A stretch of DNA of 64,000 nucleotides. It comes from Alistipes sp. Its GTDB lineage: Bacteria; Bacteroidota; Bacteroidia; Bacteroidales; Rikenellaceae. Position numbers and translations under genes: made by a program. Position 1 is the stretch's first letter. The number at the start of each line of letters is the position of its first letter. The DNA lies in contig JAFQCA010000037.1 of the NCBI GenBank assembly GCA_017399485.1, positions 36,524 to 100,523 on the forward strand, given 5' to 3'. Shown here one piece after another: positions 18,211-27,842 of the stretch. The notes beneath the pieces were generated by a model. That model was not told the origin of the DNA and made no database searches. It saw only the letters and a list, made by a program, of their open reading frames with translations.

Positions 18211-19728
18211 TTAATTATTCAAAAATGGTTCGGGCGGAATCTCATCATAATAGGTACCTGCGTGACGCGGATTCTTGAGTTTCATATCCCAACCTATTTG
18301 GCGCAGATGGTGATGCACGCGTTGTAGATTATAGTGGTCGATATTAATATTAACATCTGCTTCGGGATTCCACATAGAGTTTGACAACGCATAATATATC
18401 TTCGCCAACGAATGGCCGAAATAGTGATGCCACAAAGTACCCAAAACGCCCATAGCACCTACTTTATAAGCATATTTACTCTGCGCCTTGATACCGTCAG
18501 CATTATTCCACGGACAAGCCAGCACCGAGAAACCCTGCTCCTTGAAATAGTCGTATGTAGGATATGACGGTTTCACACCACCATAATACCAATCACATAT
18601 TATTATATCTTTGGGCAACTGCAAAAAGCCCGCTGCGGTCTCTTTGGTACCATTGACCACAAATCCATTCCAACGAGAATCGCCCCGCTCGATGAGCATA
18701 TCGTGCCACATCATAGTTCGTGCGCCAAGCGAAGAGATAGTTTCGTTCATAGCCTTGATATGCTCCAAGAAGAGTTGCGAATATGGCTTTGACGCACATT
18801 CGGGGCAACTTGGCAGATGCGCCTCGTCGCATCCGATATGGAAATATGGAGGACAACCAAAAGCCTCATAACGCTCCTTTATCAGCGCCTGCAACAACTT
18901 TCGGGTTTCGGGATTTGACAAACACCAATTCCAGCCCATCAAAGGCTCAAACAGAGGTTGATACTTGGGATTTACATCCAACGTAGCGTGCTTACCCGCA
19001 GCACCACGCGCCTGCGTTGCGTGACCAAAGACATTAATTTGCGGGATAAGCGTAATACCCAAATCATCGGCAATAGCCTTCAGGCGTTTAATCTCCTTCT
19101 TGGTCATTGTACCCTCCTTCCAGCCATACCAAGGGGCTACGCTACTGCGGAATGTTCCCCACGACTCGATGACAGCATAATTCATCTTATAGTATGCAGC
19201 CAAACGAATCAAACGCTCAACCTCCCACGGCTCGGTCTCGCGGAACCAGCAGATATGCACACCTCTAAAACTAATCTTCGGGCTATCCTTAACTATTGCT
19301 TTGGGGGCTATCCATCCATCAACCTCCATTGTACCCGTACGTGCAATCACAATCTGGCGCAGAGAGTATAGCGCATAACGTACACCCTGCAAAGTACGGG
19401 CGGATATATTAACGCCCTTATCATCAATGAGTAGTTCATACTCCTCATCCCCCATATTTGAAACATCTTTCGCAACCAACTCCACCTTGGGGGCAAACTT
19501 TCCATACCAACTCTTAAGATGGCGCGCTGCCCAAAATTGCGCCTCGGCATTGGCACCCAACAAAACAACTCTGTCAAGAGGTATATACTCTGTAGATGAC
19601 ACATCGCAATGTAGAGGTCGCGGCAAGATACCCATAGGTATTGATATGGCAAATGCAGTAAAGGCATTACAACTAAAAAAGGCCATCAGCAACCCGACAA
19701 CAAGGTAATTAAGAATAGTTCTTCGCAT
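18211..19728 (-). CDS. Glycoside hydrolase family 20-like beta-hexosaminidase
   Basis: A 505-residue secreted protein. The signal peptide covers about residues 1-28. Residues 35-150 look like the GH20b N-terminal domain (VLLGANAEAQF ... GVRYALYSLRQI). The catalytic TIM barrel follows with GVHICWFRE, IPQINVFGHA and the diagnostic HIGCDEAH, holding the Asp-Glu pair used in substrate-assisted hydrolysis of N-acetylhexosamines. Its promoter block (19811-19900) is duplicated ahead of the downstream Gfo/Idh gene. Likely frees GlcNAc or GalNAc from host glycans in the periplasm. The barrel's later part is shorter than in well-known hexosaminidases, so substrate may differ. Confidence 0.83.
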   Translation of the reverse strand: MRRTILNYLVVGLLMAFFSCNAFTAFAISIPMGILPRPLHCDVSSTEYIPLDRVVLLGANAEAQFWAARHLKSWYGKFAPKVELVAKDVSNMGDEEYELLIDDKGVNISARTLQGVRYALYSLRQIVIARTGTMEVDGWIAPKAIVKDSPKISFRGVHICWFRETEPWEVERLIRLAAYYKMNYAVIESWGTFRSSVAPWYGWKEGTMTKKEIKRLKAIADDLGITLIPQINVFGHATQARGAAGKHATLDVNPKYQPLFEPLMGWNWCLSNPETRKLLQALIKERYEAFGCPPYFHIGCDEAHLPSCPECASKPYSQLFLEHIKAMNETISSLGARTMMWHDMLIERGDSRWNGFVVNGTKETAAGFLQLPKDIIICDWYYGGVKPSYPTYDYFKEQGFSVLACPWNNADGIKAQSKYAYKVGAMGVLGTLWHHYFGHSLAKIYYALSNSMWNPEADVNINIDHYNLQRVHHHLRQIGWDMKLKNPRHAGTYYDEIPPEPFLNN

Positions 19729-19810
19729 ATTCGTAAAAAAATAAGTTTTTGCAAATATAATATTATTTCACCGCTTCCACAAGTCAGGCGAGCCATTTCG
19801 CCCTGCCATA

Positions 19811-19900
19811 CACCCGCCAAGCAGCAGGCATAAATCATCAAAAAAGTACATAATTTTGTTAACTGTTACCCAAAATTAGACTTTTATTTCAGCCTTGCAA
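19811..19900 (-). promoter_or_regulatory. Promoter/operator block, copy 2 (GH20 gene)
   Basis: Minus strand: TTG (19900-19898), 19 bases, TAATTTTG (19878-19871). The same nested dyad follows: TAATTTTG (19851-19858) against CAAAATTA (19871-19878) with TAACTGTTA in between. Matches 18034-18125 over about 90 bases. Confidence 0.7.
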
Positions 19901-19965
19901 CATTTACGTGATTTTTTATTCAAAAACTGAGCGAAAAGAGATTACGACAACGCCCTCCGTGATGA

Positions 19966-20265
19966 TTACGCCTTGCCATTCACATCGTTTATCAGACGCA
20001 AAATCCACTTTAACCATATATACAAAAGCAGAGGCGCGACAACCACTACGATTCGATTATACCCCCAAGCCGCCTGAAAATCAAGATAGGCCACCGATGC
20101 CAACGCGCGAGTCATTCCGCACCCCCAGCACTCCTGCCCCATAATGTTGTGAAACAGGCACAACGTATATCCCTCATCAAAAAGCCACTGACGAGGTATC
20201 AAATAGACAAAGGCAGGCAACAACCCGACCATTATCGCCCGCCAATATTTTTTCACAGTATTCAA
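19966..20265 (-). CDS. DUF2752 membrane protein
   Basis: A 99-residue protein with two or three hydrophobic segments. The signature of DUF2752, Cys-x-Gly-Cys-Gly-Met-Thr-Arg-Ala, is present as CWGCGMTRA, preceded by CLFHNIMGQE. Function of the family is unknown; members often sit beside TM2-domain genes, as here (the TM2 gene ends 22 bases upstream), so the two are probably co-transcribed. Confidence 0.85.
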   Translation of the reverse strand: MNTVKKYWRAIMVGLLPAFVYLIPRQWLFDEGYTLCLFHNIMGQECWGCGMTRALASVAYLDFQAAWGYNRIVVVVAPLLLYIWLKWILRLINDVNGKA

Positions 20266-20287
20266 TCTATTGTACGTTGATTAGAAG

Positions 20288-20599
20288 TTATCTATTCCTG
20301 ACATATTGGCCCTCACCGTTGCGATACTTGCCGCATACAATCAATATAAAATCTACTAATGCCCAAACACCGCAACCTCCAAAAGTCAGCAGTTGCGCAA
20401 CACCAATAGCAGTCTTACCCGAATAGAAACTGTGAATACCCAACGTACCCAAAAAGAAACATAGTAACAACGTAACCAGCCACTCATCATTAGTTCCGCA
20501 AGATGAAGCCTCGCTACGGTAAGAGTAGCCACAGTTGGGACACGAAAAGGCCTGGTCTGATATCTGATGACCACACTCCTTGCAATAAATCAAAGCCAT
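20288..20599 (-). CDS. TM2-domain protein with zinc ribbon
   Basis: A 103-residue protein. Residues 1-25 form a zinc ribbon (CKECG ... CPNCG). After a short linker come two transmembrane helices with the TM2 motif GTLGIHSFYSGKTAIG and a GGCGVWALVDFI second helix. A small membrane protein of unknown role. A promoter with TTG and TACATTTG boxes (20674-20703, minus) precedes it, and the downstream DUF2752 gene follows closely. Confidence 0.87.
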   Translation of the reverse strand: MALIYCKECGHQISDQAFSCPNCGYSYRSEASSCGTNDEWLVTLLLCFFLGTLGIHSFYSGKTAIGVAQLLTFGGCGVWALVDFILIVCGKYRNGEGQYVRNR

Positions 20600-20673
20600 A
20601 ATAGTTAAGTTTTGTAAAATCTACCCGCGACGCATCACTGCAACCGCAGGAGTTAAAATCAACAATATATGTA

Positions 20674-20703
20674 CAAATGTAAGAATTTTCTGTATATTTG
20701 CAA
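20674..20703 (-). promoter_or_regulatory. Promoter of the TM2/DUF2752 unit
   Basis: Minus strand TTG (20703-20701), 19 bases, TACATTTG (20681-20674). It overlaps the asnA -7 box on the other strand. Confidence 0.55.
20693..20700 (+). promoter_or_regulatory. asnA promoter -7 box
   Basis: TATATTTG, about 30 bases before the asnA start. No clear -33 TTG lies at the right spacing. Confidence 0.5.
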
Positions 20704-20729
20704 AACTTTAACCCCCAAACATAGGTTAT

Positions 20730-21770
20730 ATGAGTCAGTTAATCATACCTAAAAATTATAAGGCTGCGCTTTCGCTTCAGCAAACCGAAATTGCCATCAA
20801 GGATATTAAAGATTTCTTTTTGAGCAACATATCGTCGGAGTTGCGTCTGCGAAGAGTGACAGCACCGCTATTCGTACTCAAAGGACTTGGTATGAATGAT
20901 GATTTGAGCGGTCAGGAGCGCCCTGTAACATTCCCGATAAAGGATATGCAGGAGGCTGAAGCAGAAGTTGTACACTCACTGGCAAAATGGAAGCGCGTAA
21001 CCTTAGCCGAATACAACGTAGCAGAGGGTTACGGCATTATCACCGATATGAATGCCATTCGTGCCGACGAAGAGTTGGACAATCTGCACTCGCTATATGT
21101 GGACCAATGGGATTGGGAGAGAGTGATGCCCAAAGAGAATCGCACGGTGGATTATCTAAAGGATATCGTTAAGCGTATATACAGCGCTATACTGCGTACG
21201 GAGTATCATATATGCGAGACATATCCCCAGATAGAGCCCTTCCTGCCCGAAAACATCAAATTCATCCACGCCGAGGAGTTGTTGCAACGCTACCCTAACC
21301 TGAGCGCAAAAGAGCGCGAAGATGCCATCTGTAAAGAGTATGGCGCAGTATTTATTATCGGTATAGGCGCTGAGTTGAGCAACGGAGAGAAGCACGACAA
21401 CCGCGCTCCCGACTACGACGACTACTCGACAATATCACCCGAAACAGGATTGGCGGGATTGAATGGCGATTTATTGATATGGTATCCTATTCTGGAACGC
21501 TCAATCGAACTATCATCGATGGGTATTCGCGTGAATGGAGATGCTTTGGAACGTCAATTGGTGCATAGCGGCAAGGAGAGCAACAAGACACTCTATTTCC
21601 ACCGTCGTTTGCTGGAGGGCTCATTGCCTCAATCTATTGGCGGAGGCATAGGACAGAGCCGATTGTGTATGATTCTGCTGCACAAGGCTCACGTCGGCGA
21701 AACACAGTCGAGCATATGGCCTGCCGCGATGCGTAAGGCCTGCCGCGATGCAGGAATGACGCTGATATAG
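20730..21770 (+). CDS. asnA: Aspartate--ammonia ligase (asparagine synthetase A)
   Basis: A 346-residue AsnA, which makes asparagine from aspartate, ammonia and ATP in the cytosol. It has the class II tRNA-synthetase-like fold. Family motifs seen are LRRVTAPLFV, RPVTFPIKDM, HSLAKWKR, VDQWDWE, APDYDDY and GGGIGQSRLCM. Length agrees with the family (about 330-345) and no part is missing. The gene is alone, with divergent TM2/DUF2752 genes upstream and a strong terminator downstream. Confidence 0.96.
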   Translation: MSQLIIPKNYKAALSLQQTEIAIKDIKDFFLSNISSELRLRRVTAPLFVLKGLGMNDDLSGQERPVTFPIKDMQEAEAEVVHSLAKWKRVTLAEYNVAEGYGIITDMNAIRADEELDNLHSLYVDQWDWERVMPKENRTVDYLKDIVKRIYSAILRTEYHICETYPQIEPFLPENIKFIHAEELLQRYPNLSAKEREDAICKEYGAVFIIGIGAELSNGEKHDNRAPDYDDYSTISPETGLAGLNGDLLIWYPILERSIELSSMGIRVNGDALERQLVHSGKESNKTLYFHRRLLEGSLPQSIGGGIGQSRLCMILLHKAHVGETQSSIWPAAMRKACRDAGMTLI

Positions 21771-21792
21771 GTTGTTTAAGTATTAGACCACA

Positions 21793-21834
21793 AACGGGGT
21801 TGTCCAACGTCAAAGTTGAGCAACCCCGTTTTTT
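21793..21834 (+). terminator. Terminator of asnA
   Basis: Ten-bp stem AACGGGGTTG/CAACCCCGTT with an inner CAACGT/AGTTG-like pairing, then TTTTTTC. Confidence 0.85.
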
Positions 21835-21862
21835 CTTCAAAGCACTTATATATTGCGACCTC

Positions 21863-21903
21863 ACAAAAAAAGGTCCGCCCGACATTGCTATCGAGCGGAC
21901 TTC
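21863..21903 (-). terminator. Terminator of the efflux operon
   Basis: Minus strand stem AAGTCCGCTCGA with TCGGGCGGACCTT (one mismatch), followed by a run of T (plus-strand A run 21865-21871). Confidence 0.8.
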
Positions 21904-21973
21904 CACCTAAAATTATGAAGAAATAACTAACTGCAATATGTAACGGGGCAGAGACACCCCGCGACCATCGCGG

Positions 21974-22267
21974 TTAAATTGAGTCTGTCACCGACCAAGC
22001 AAAGGCGCGAAGGCCCTGCTTATCATTATCCTCATCAAGTTGCTTCAGACGCTTGAGGAACTCCGTAGCCTTATCATCCTCCATAACAGAGATAAGTGCC
22101 GAGTTCATCGTAGGCCAAGCGTGGTTACCCAAGTGGGGCTCACCATCCTTAGAGCCTCGACCAATGAGTTCTTCCCAGCCTGTAAAGCCGCGCAACTCCA
22201 TATCATTCATTATATCCATAACCGCGTCGTACATAGACTGGTTACAAGCCATAAATACTGCTTTCAT
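21974..22267 (-). CDS. PG0541-family transporter-associated protein
   Basis: A 97-residue cytosolic protein with a compact alpha/beta look (MKAVFMACNQSM, then GFTGWEELIGRGS and LGNHAWPTMNSALIS), reminiscent of PII-like small regulators. It ends the efflux operon, 11 bases after the RND stop. Its position after TolC, MFP and RND genes and its sequence match what I know as the PG0541 family of Bacteroidota. Its role in transport is not known. Confidence 0.8.
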   Translation of the reverse strand: MKAVFMACNQSMYDAVMDIMNDMELRGFTGWEELIGRGSKDGEPHLGNHAWPTMNSALISVMEDDKATEFLKRLKQLDEDNDKQGLRAFAWSVTDSI

Positions 22268-22278
22268 ACTCTCAAATG

Positions 22279-25200
22279 TTAGTTTTGTTGTTGCAACTTA
22301 CGCATCTGCTTTGCGCGACGTTTCTCACCTCGTGTGGCAAATGCTGCAAAGAGCGTCGGGATAAGAATCAAGGTAATCAATGTCGAGAACGACAATCCCC
22401 AAGCAACCGACATACCAAGCGAATTCCACATCTCGGCACCTACGCCATTACCTACTGCCATAGGAATCATACCCAACACAGTGGTCAAAGTGGTCATCAA
22501 GATAGGACGAAGACGGCTACGACCTGATGTCACAACAGCATCCATAATATTCATACCTCGCTCGCGGCAAAGGATGGTATAGTCCACCAACACGATACCG
22601 TTGTTCACCACAATACCGATAAGCATCAATATTCCGAGCAACGACATAATATTAAGAGGTGTACCTGTAATGGCCAATCCGATGATAACACCCACAACCG
22701 CAAACGGCAATGAGAACATAATAACGAAGGGATAGGTCAATGACTCAAACTGCGATGCCATAATCACAAAGACCAAAACAACCATCAACGCCATCAAAAG
22801 GAACAAGTCGCCGAAAGTCTCCTGCTGGTCCTCGTATGTACCACCAATCTGCCACATAAAGCCTGCGGGCATAGTGATTTCAGCCATCTTAGCCTGTGCC
22901 TCTGCAACAATATCACTCAACGCATAGCCTGACGCTACAACACCCGATACGGTAACATAACGCTCACGATTCTTACGTGTGATTGAGGGAGGAGTTGCGG
23001 CCTCCTTAACGACACCTACGTCACGAATCTTGATACCCTGACCCATCTGGTTGTAGAGGGTGATATTCTCTATATCCTCGATAGACTCACGGAACTTGCG
23101 GTCATAACGTACTCGGATATCATACTCATCACCATCCTCACGATAGAACGAGGTAACAGAACCGTTGATACGGTTACGGAGGTATGCCGATGCAGTTGTT
23201 ACATCCAAGCCACAACGAGCCAACTTATCCAAATCAAAATCAACGTGATACTCAGGAGTGTACTCATCACGAGAGATGGTAACCTCCGAGCAACCCTCCA
23301 TTGCACGGAACATTTGGGCTACCTGCTCGGCCAAAGCATCCGATACATCGAAATCATAACCATAAATCTCGATATCAACAGATGTCTTACCACCCATACC
23401 GCCACCACCTTCGGTTACGGTATATTTACGGATGATAGAGTATTCATCGAAAATCTTACGGATACCGTCGCCAATCTGAGTAAGGCCGATATTACGCTCT
23501 GTCTTCTTAACGAAACGCATATTCATCGAGATGATGTGTGTACCGTTAGACTGAAGTGATGCGAAAGTATTATCGGTATCGGCCTGACCCTGACGAACAC
23601 TCACGTTGATGAGTTCATTAGGGTAAGCCTTCTCGATACGCTCGCTCAACTCCAAAGCCAACTCACGTGTAATCTCCTGACGAGTACCTGCCGGCAACTG
23701 AATCTCCGCCGAAATAGCGGCACTATCCTGTACGGGGAAGAACTCCGACTTCACGTTAGGCGCAATCAGGCCCATTACTGCAGCAAACAATGCTATAGAG
23801 CCCAAAATAATCGTCTTGCGATGATTGACACACCACGTAAGTACGCGACCATAGAAGTTATTAAAGACCTCCATAACGGCATCAATCTTACCCTGGAACC
23901 ACGCCTTCTTGGGATTCTGCTTCATCATCATTGAGCACAGTACCGGGGTAAATGTAATGGCGGCGATAGTCGAGATGGTAAGTGTGATGGTAACCATCCA
24001 ACCCATAGCGTTAAACAAGACACCGGCCATACCTGTCACCATAGTCAAAGGCAAGAACACCGCAATGGTTGTAAGAGTACCACCCATTACCGAAATACCC
24101 ACCTCTTTTGTCGCAAAGATTGCAGCCTGCTTAGGTTTGGCTCCTCTATCTATATGAGTAGTGATATTCTCCAACACCACAATAGCATTATCGACGACCA
24201 TACCAATGGCAATAGAAAGCGACGACATCGTGATAATATTGAGCGTCTCACCTGTTGCAAAGATATAGATAATGGCGGCCAACAACGAAATGGGGATTGT
24301 AAGCACAACAACGATAGTTGCACGCCAACGACCCAAGAAGAGGAACACCACCAACATCACAAGCACGAAGGTTGTGATAATGGTATCACGCAATGAGTGA
24401 ACTGTCGAGATGATGTTATCCGACGTATCCATAATGGTAAAGATATTAACGTCGGCAGGCAGGTTGCCCTTTATCTCATTGATATAGGCCTGTACGCTTT
24501 GAGCAATCTCAACAGAGTTGGCTCCAGACTTCTTTTGTACGATAATCATACCACCCTGCTCACCGCCGTGATATGCCTCCTGAATACGCTCCTGAACAGT
24601 ATCGTTGATTGAAGCCACATCGCTGAGCAAGATAGGTGCACCGTTACGATAACCCACTACGAGGTTATACATCTCTGATGGGTCCTCAAACTCGTGGTCC
24701 ACACGCAACGAATAGGCATTTGAACCGACATCGAATGAACCGGCAGGAGTGTTACGGTTAGCAGCAGCAATAGTAGACGAAATTTGCTCGATTGTAAGAT
24801 TGTAGGCCTCCAACTTACTGGGGTCACAATATACCTGAATCTCGCGCTGGGGAATACCGGCAATTGATACTGTACCTACTCCATCGACACGCGCCAGAGG
24901 TGTTACAATCTGGTCGTCAAGAATCTTATACAAGCCCGACAAACTCTCCTCGGCAGTAACACCAACCATCAACACGGGCATCATATCAGATGAGAACTTG
25001 AAGATGATAGGCTGGCTTGTACCATCAGGCAGAGTTGATAACATATCCAACTTATCGCGCACGTCGTTAGCCAAGATATCCAAATCGTAACCATACTCAA
25101 ACTCCAATGCTACGATTGAGATATTCTCCTTGGATTGAGAGGTCATATCCTTAAGGTGGTCTACACCGTTAAGCACATTCTCGATAGGGCGAGTAACATT

Positions 25201-25383
25201 ATTCTCGATATCCTCGGCACTCGCACCCGGGTAAGTCGTCATCACCATCATAGCGTTCGACTCGATATCGGGGAATAGGTCGATACCCAATCGCGAAAGC
25301 GACACACCACCGAAAATCATAATCGCAACGAAGAGGATTATGGTGGTTATCGGGTTATTGACCGATGTTTTATATATATTCAT
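22279..25383 (-). CDS. RND efflux pump inner-membrane subunit (HAE1/AcrB-like)
   Basis: A 1034-residue RND transporter, full length for the family. It has a first membrane helix at residues 10-30, the large periplasmic porter loops, and two groups of membrane helices. TM4 carries GMVVDNAIVVLEN with the proton-relay Asp. The pump would drive drug or lipid export with the proton gradient together with the MFP and TolC proteins encoded just upstream. It starts 39 bases after the MFP stop. Substrate not predictable. Confidence 0.95.
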   Translation of the reverse strand: MNIYKTSVNNPITTIILFVAIMIFGGVSLSRLGIDLFPDIESNAMMVMTTYPGASAEDIENNVTRPIENVLNGVDHLKDMTSQSKENISIVALEFEYGYDLDILANDVRDKLDMLSTLPDGTSQPIIFKFSSDMMPVLMVGVTAEESLSGLYKILDDQIVTPLARVDGVGTVSIAGIPQREIQVYCDPSKLEAYNLTIEQISSTIAAANRNTPAGSFDVGSNAYSLRVDHEFEDPSEMYNLVVGYRNGAPILLSDVASINDTVQERIQEAYHGGEQGGMIIVQKKSGANSVEIAQSVQAYINEIKGNLPADVNIFTIMDTSDNIISTVHSLRDTIITTFVLVMLVVFLFLGRWRATIVVVLTIPISLLAAIIYIFATGETLNIITMSSLSIAIGMVVDNAIVVLENITTHIDRGAKPKQAAIFATKEVGISVMGGTLTTIAVFLPLTMVTGMAGVLFNAMGWMVTITLTISTIAAITFTPVLCSMMMKQNPKKAWFQGKIDAVMEVFNNFYGRVLTWCVNHRKTIILGSIALFAAVMGLIAPNVKSEFFPVQDSAAISAEIQLPAGTRQEITRELALELSERIEKAYPNELINVSVRQGQADTDNTFASLQSNGTHIISMNMRFVKKTERNIGLTQIGDGIRKIFDEYSIIRKYTVTEGGGGMGGKTSVDIEIYGYDFDVSDALAEQVAQMFRAMEGCSEVTISRDEYTPEYHVDFDLDKLARCGLDVTTASAYLRNRINGSVTSFYREDGDEYDIRVRYDRKFRESIEDIENITLYNQMGQGIKIRDVGVVKEAATPPSITRKNRERYVTVSGVVASGYALSDIVAEAQAKMAEITMPAGFMWQIGGTYEDQQETFGDLFLLMALMVVLVFVIMASQFESLTYPFVIMFSLPFAVVGVIIGLAITGTPLNIMSLLGILMLIGIVVNNGIVLVDYTILCRERGMNIMDAVVTSGRSRLRPILMTTLTTVLGMIPMAVGNGVGAEMWNSLGMSVAWGLSFSTLITLILIPTLFAAFATRGEKRRAKQMRKLQQQN

Positions 25384-25422
25384 CGTTCTGTGATTTTCTC
25401 GTTAAACAACAAACTCGTTTTA

Positions 25423-26454
25423 TTAGTTAGCACGCTCAACAGCCATACCATCCTTCAAGGCAGCCTGACCCGTCACGACAACTTCATCGCCATCGGCAAT
25501 ACCGCTCAAAATCTCATATTTATCCTGCATACGACGGCCCAACTCAACCTTCTGATATGAAACTGTACCGTCAGCCTTGTAAACATAGATGAAACGGTCT
25601 CCCGAACCCAACATCTTAACCACTGCGCGGTCAGGAACAACGACATTGGGACGTGTACCATACTTCATTGTAACGCGAGCATACATACCCGGCTTGATTT
25701 GCTCCTTGCCATTGGGAATGATAATCTCAACGGGGAAGGTGTGAGTAGCAGCATCGATTGAAGGAGTGATACGGTGAATCTTACCCTCGAAAGTCTGCTC
25801 AGGCAGAGCATCCAACTCGATGCTTACGGGCATACCCTTCTTAAGATATGAATAGAGATTCTCCGACACGTTAATAATAACCTTTGCAGGACTAATCTGC
25901 TGCACCACAAAGATAGGCTGGCCACCTACCATATCACCGTTATCGTAGTTACGGGCTGTAATAACACCTGAGATGGGTGACACCAAAGTGGTATTTTCCA
26001 AAAGATTCTCGTATGTGAGTTTGGCAACCTCATACTGAGTCTTGATAGACTCCCACGCAGCCTTTGACTCACCACCAAACTTATATAGTTCGTCAGAGCG
26101 CTCAAACGAAGCCTTTGCATTCTCATACTGGGCCTTGGCCTGTGCCAATGATGAATTATCCAACTCGGCTACCTTCTGACCTGCCGACACACGGTCACCT
26201 ACATCGACCAATACGCGTGTAATACGACGAGGCTGCTGAGGAGTGATATTATTTACAGCATAGCCCTCGACATTACCCATAAAGACACTCTGCATATCAA
26301 CATCCTGAATATTAACTACCGCAGTCGTAACCGTCGGCTTAACAACCTCGGCAGGCTGCTCGGCCACCTCGGCACTCTTCTTGCTACCGCAAGCGACGCT
26401 TGCTACACATACACCACCAATAAGCAGTGAACGAACAAATAGATTCATTTTCAT
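25423..26454 (-). CDS. RND efflux periplasmic adaptor (MFP, AcrA-like)
   Basis: A 343-residue lipoprotein adaptor with lipobox Ser-Val-Ala-Cys at about residues 19-22. The lipoyl-type half motifs (VDVGDRVSAGQKVAELD and SGVITARNYDNGD), a helical hairpin between them, and the beta-barrel and membrane-proximal domains are all present. It joins the RND pump to TolC in the periplasm. It lies 15 bases after the tolC-like stop, in the same operon. Confidence 0.94.
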   Translation of the reverse strand: MKMNLFVRSLLIGGVCVASVACGSKKSAEVAEQPAEVVKPTVTTAVVNIQDVDMQSVFMGNVEGYAVNNITPQQPRRITRVLVDVGDRVSAGQKVAELDNSSLAQAKAQYENAKASFERSDELYKFGGESKAAWESIKTQYEVAKLTYENLLENTTLVSPISGVITARNYDNGDMVGGQPIFVVQQISPAKVIINVSENLYSYLKKGMPVSIELDALPEQTFEGKIHRITPSIDAATHTFPVEIIIPNGKEQIKPGMYARVTMKYGTRPNVVVPDRAVVKMLGSGDRFIYVYKADGTVSYQKVELGRRMQDKYEILSGIADGDEVVVTGQAALKDGMAVERAN

Positions 26455-26469
26455 ATCTTATCTCTCTTT

Positions 26470-27819
26470 TTAGTTTTCTTCTGAATATGTACCTTTAATC
26501 TTATCCAACGCAACCTGATTAATCAAGTAGTTGAAGATGGCTGTGCTACGTGACAACTCAGCCTGAGTATATGCCAACTGTGAGTTATCTACATCGACAA
26601 GCGTTCCGCCACCGACCTCATAACGCTTAACAGCGATATCGTAACCGCGCTTGGCCTGTGAGATATTCTCTGACGAGGCGTGATACTTCTTGAGATTGGT
26701 CTGCATATTGCTCTCATACTGCATAATGGCGGTATGCAACTGACGCTCGGTATTCTCACGCTGCAACTGCAATGTCGTAAGGTTAATCTTTGCCTGATTG
26801 ATTGCAGCACGACGCTTACCACCTGAGAAGATAGGCACGCTTAACGAAACAAGAGCCGTTGATGAACCCATCCACTTATAGTGAGCCAATGCCAATGACT
26901 CATCCATAGCATTGACCATATAGTTGATAGAGGCGTTGAGCGAAGGTAGGTTTGTTGCACGCTGCATCTTCAAACTCTGGTTAAGCATACGCTCCTGAAT
27001 ATCGAACTGACGCATAGTCGAGTTATTGGCAAGTGTTGTAGGTGTATCAATACGCGCACTCATAGCCGACTCATAATCGGCCAACTTACCTGCGCAATCA
27101 ATCTTTCTATCCAAATCGAGGCCCAACAAAGCCTTCATCTGCCACAAGGCTACTATGATAGAGTTCTCTGCCTCAAAAACATTTGGCTCGGCATTGCTGA
27201 CAGTCACCTTAGAACGAATAAAGTCGTACTCCGAAACAGCACCTACGGCATATTTCTTCTCTACAATCTTATGATTCTCAACGGCATTATCATACACGCG
27301 CTTGTAAACCTCATACGAATCTTTGGCCAACAAAACCTGATAGAAAGCCTTTGAGACCTGCTCAATCATATCGATACGTGATGAACGAGCCTGCTCAACG
27401 GCCAACTCAACATCCATTGCCGACAACTTGAGCGACTTCCACAACTGCGCATTTACCAAAGGCATCGCAGCCTGTAAACCTCCAGAAACGGTATTTGTGG
27501 TACCCATCTTTACGGTTTGTCCCATAATGTGGAACGAGGGTTTTTCGATATAACGCTGGAATGAACCCGATGCTGAAATATCGGGCCACAAAGCGGCATA
27601 AGTACCCTTCTTGGCATACTTCTTGGCCTGAATAGTCTCATCGGCAATCTTTACCGTAGGATTCTCGCTCAATGCGATTTCGAGAGCCTGCTCCAAAGTC
27701 AGAACCAATGTTTCCGAATCAGCAGTGGCACTCGGTGTCTCTTGTGCCATTGCAGGCACCGTTGCAATGCCAAATAGCATCAACAACGTAAAAAAGAGAT
27801 TTTTCATCTTCATAACCAT
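26470..27819 (-). CDS. TolC-family outer-membrane efflux protein
   Basis: A 449-residue TolC-type channel. The signal peptide ends at about residue 25 (Ala-Met-Ala-Gln). The two repeated helical coiled-coil units each start with the family pattern, as in LTLEQALEIALSENPTV, and the C-terminal repeat has GYDIAVKRYEVGGGTLVDV. Three Met codons open the frame (27819, 27813, 27807); the last, just before Lys-Asn-Leu, may be the true start. It is the second gene of the tetR-led operon. Confidence 0.93.
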   Translation of the reverse strand: MVMKMKNLFFTLLMLFGIATVPAMAQETPSATADSETLVLTLEQALEIALSENPTVKIADETIQAKKYAKKGTYAALWPDISASGSFQRYIEKPSFHIMGQTVKMGTTNTVSGGLQAAMPLVNAQLWKSLKLSAMDVELAVEQARSSRIDMIEQVSKAFYQVLLAKDSYEVYKRVYDNAVENHKIVEKKYAVGAVSEYDFIRSKVTVSNAEPNVFEAENSIIVALWQMKALLGLDLDRKIDCAGKLADYESAMSARIDTPTTLANNSTMRQFDIQERMLNQSLKMQRATNLPSLNASINYMVNAMDESLALAHYKWMGSSTALVSLSVPIFSGGKRRAAINQAKINLTTLQLQRENTERQLHTAIMQYESNMQTNLKKYHASSENISQAKRGYDIAVKRYEVGGGTLVDVDNSQLAYTQAELSRSTAIFNYLINQVALDKIKGTYSEEN

Positions 27820-27842
27820 TACTATTTTATACTTTATATTAA

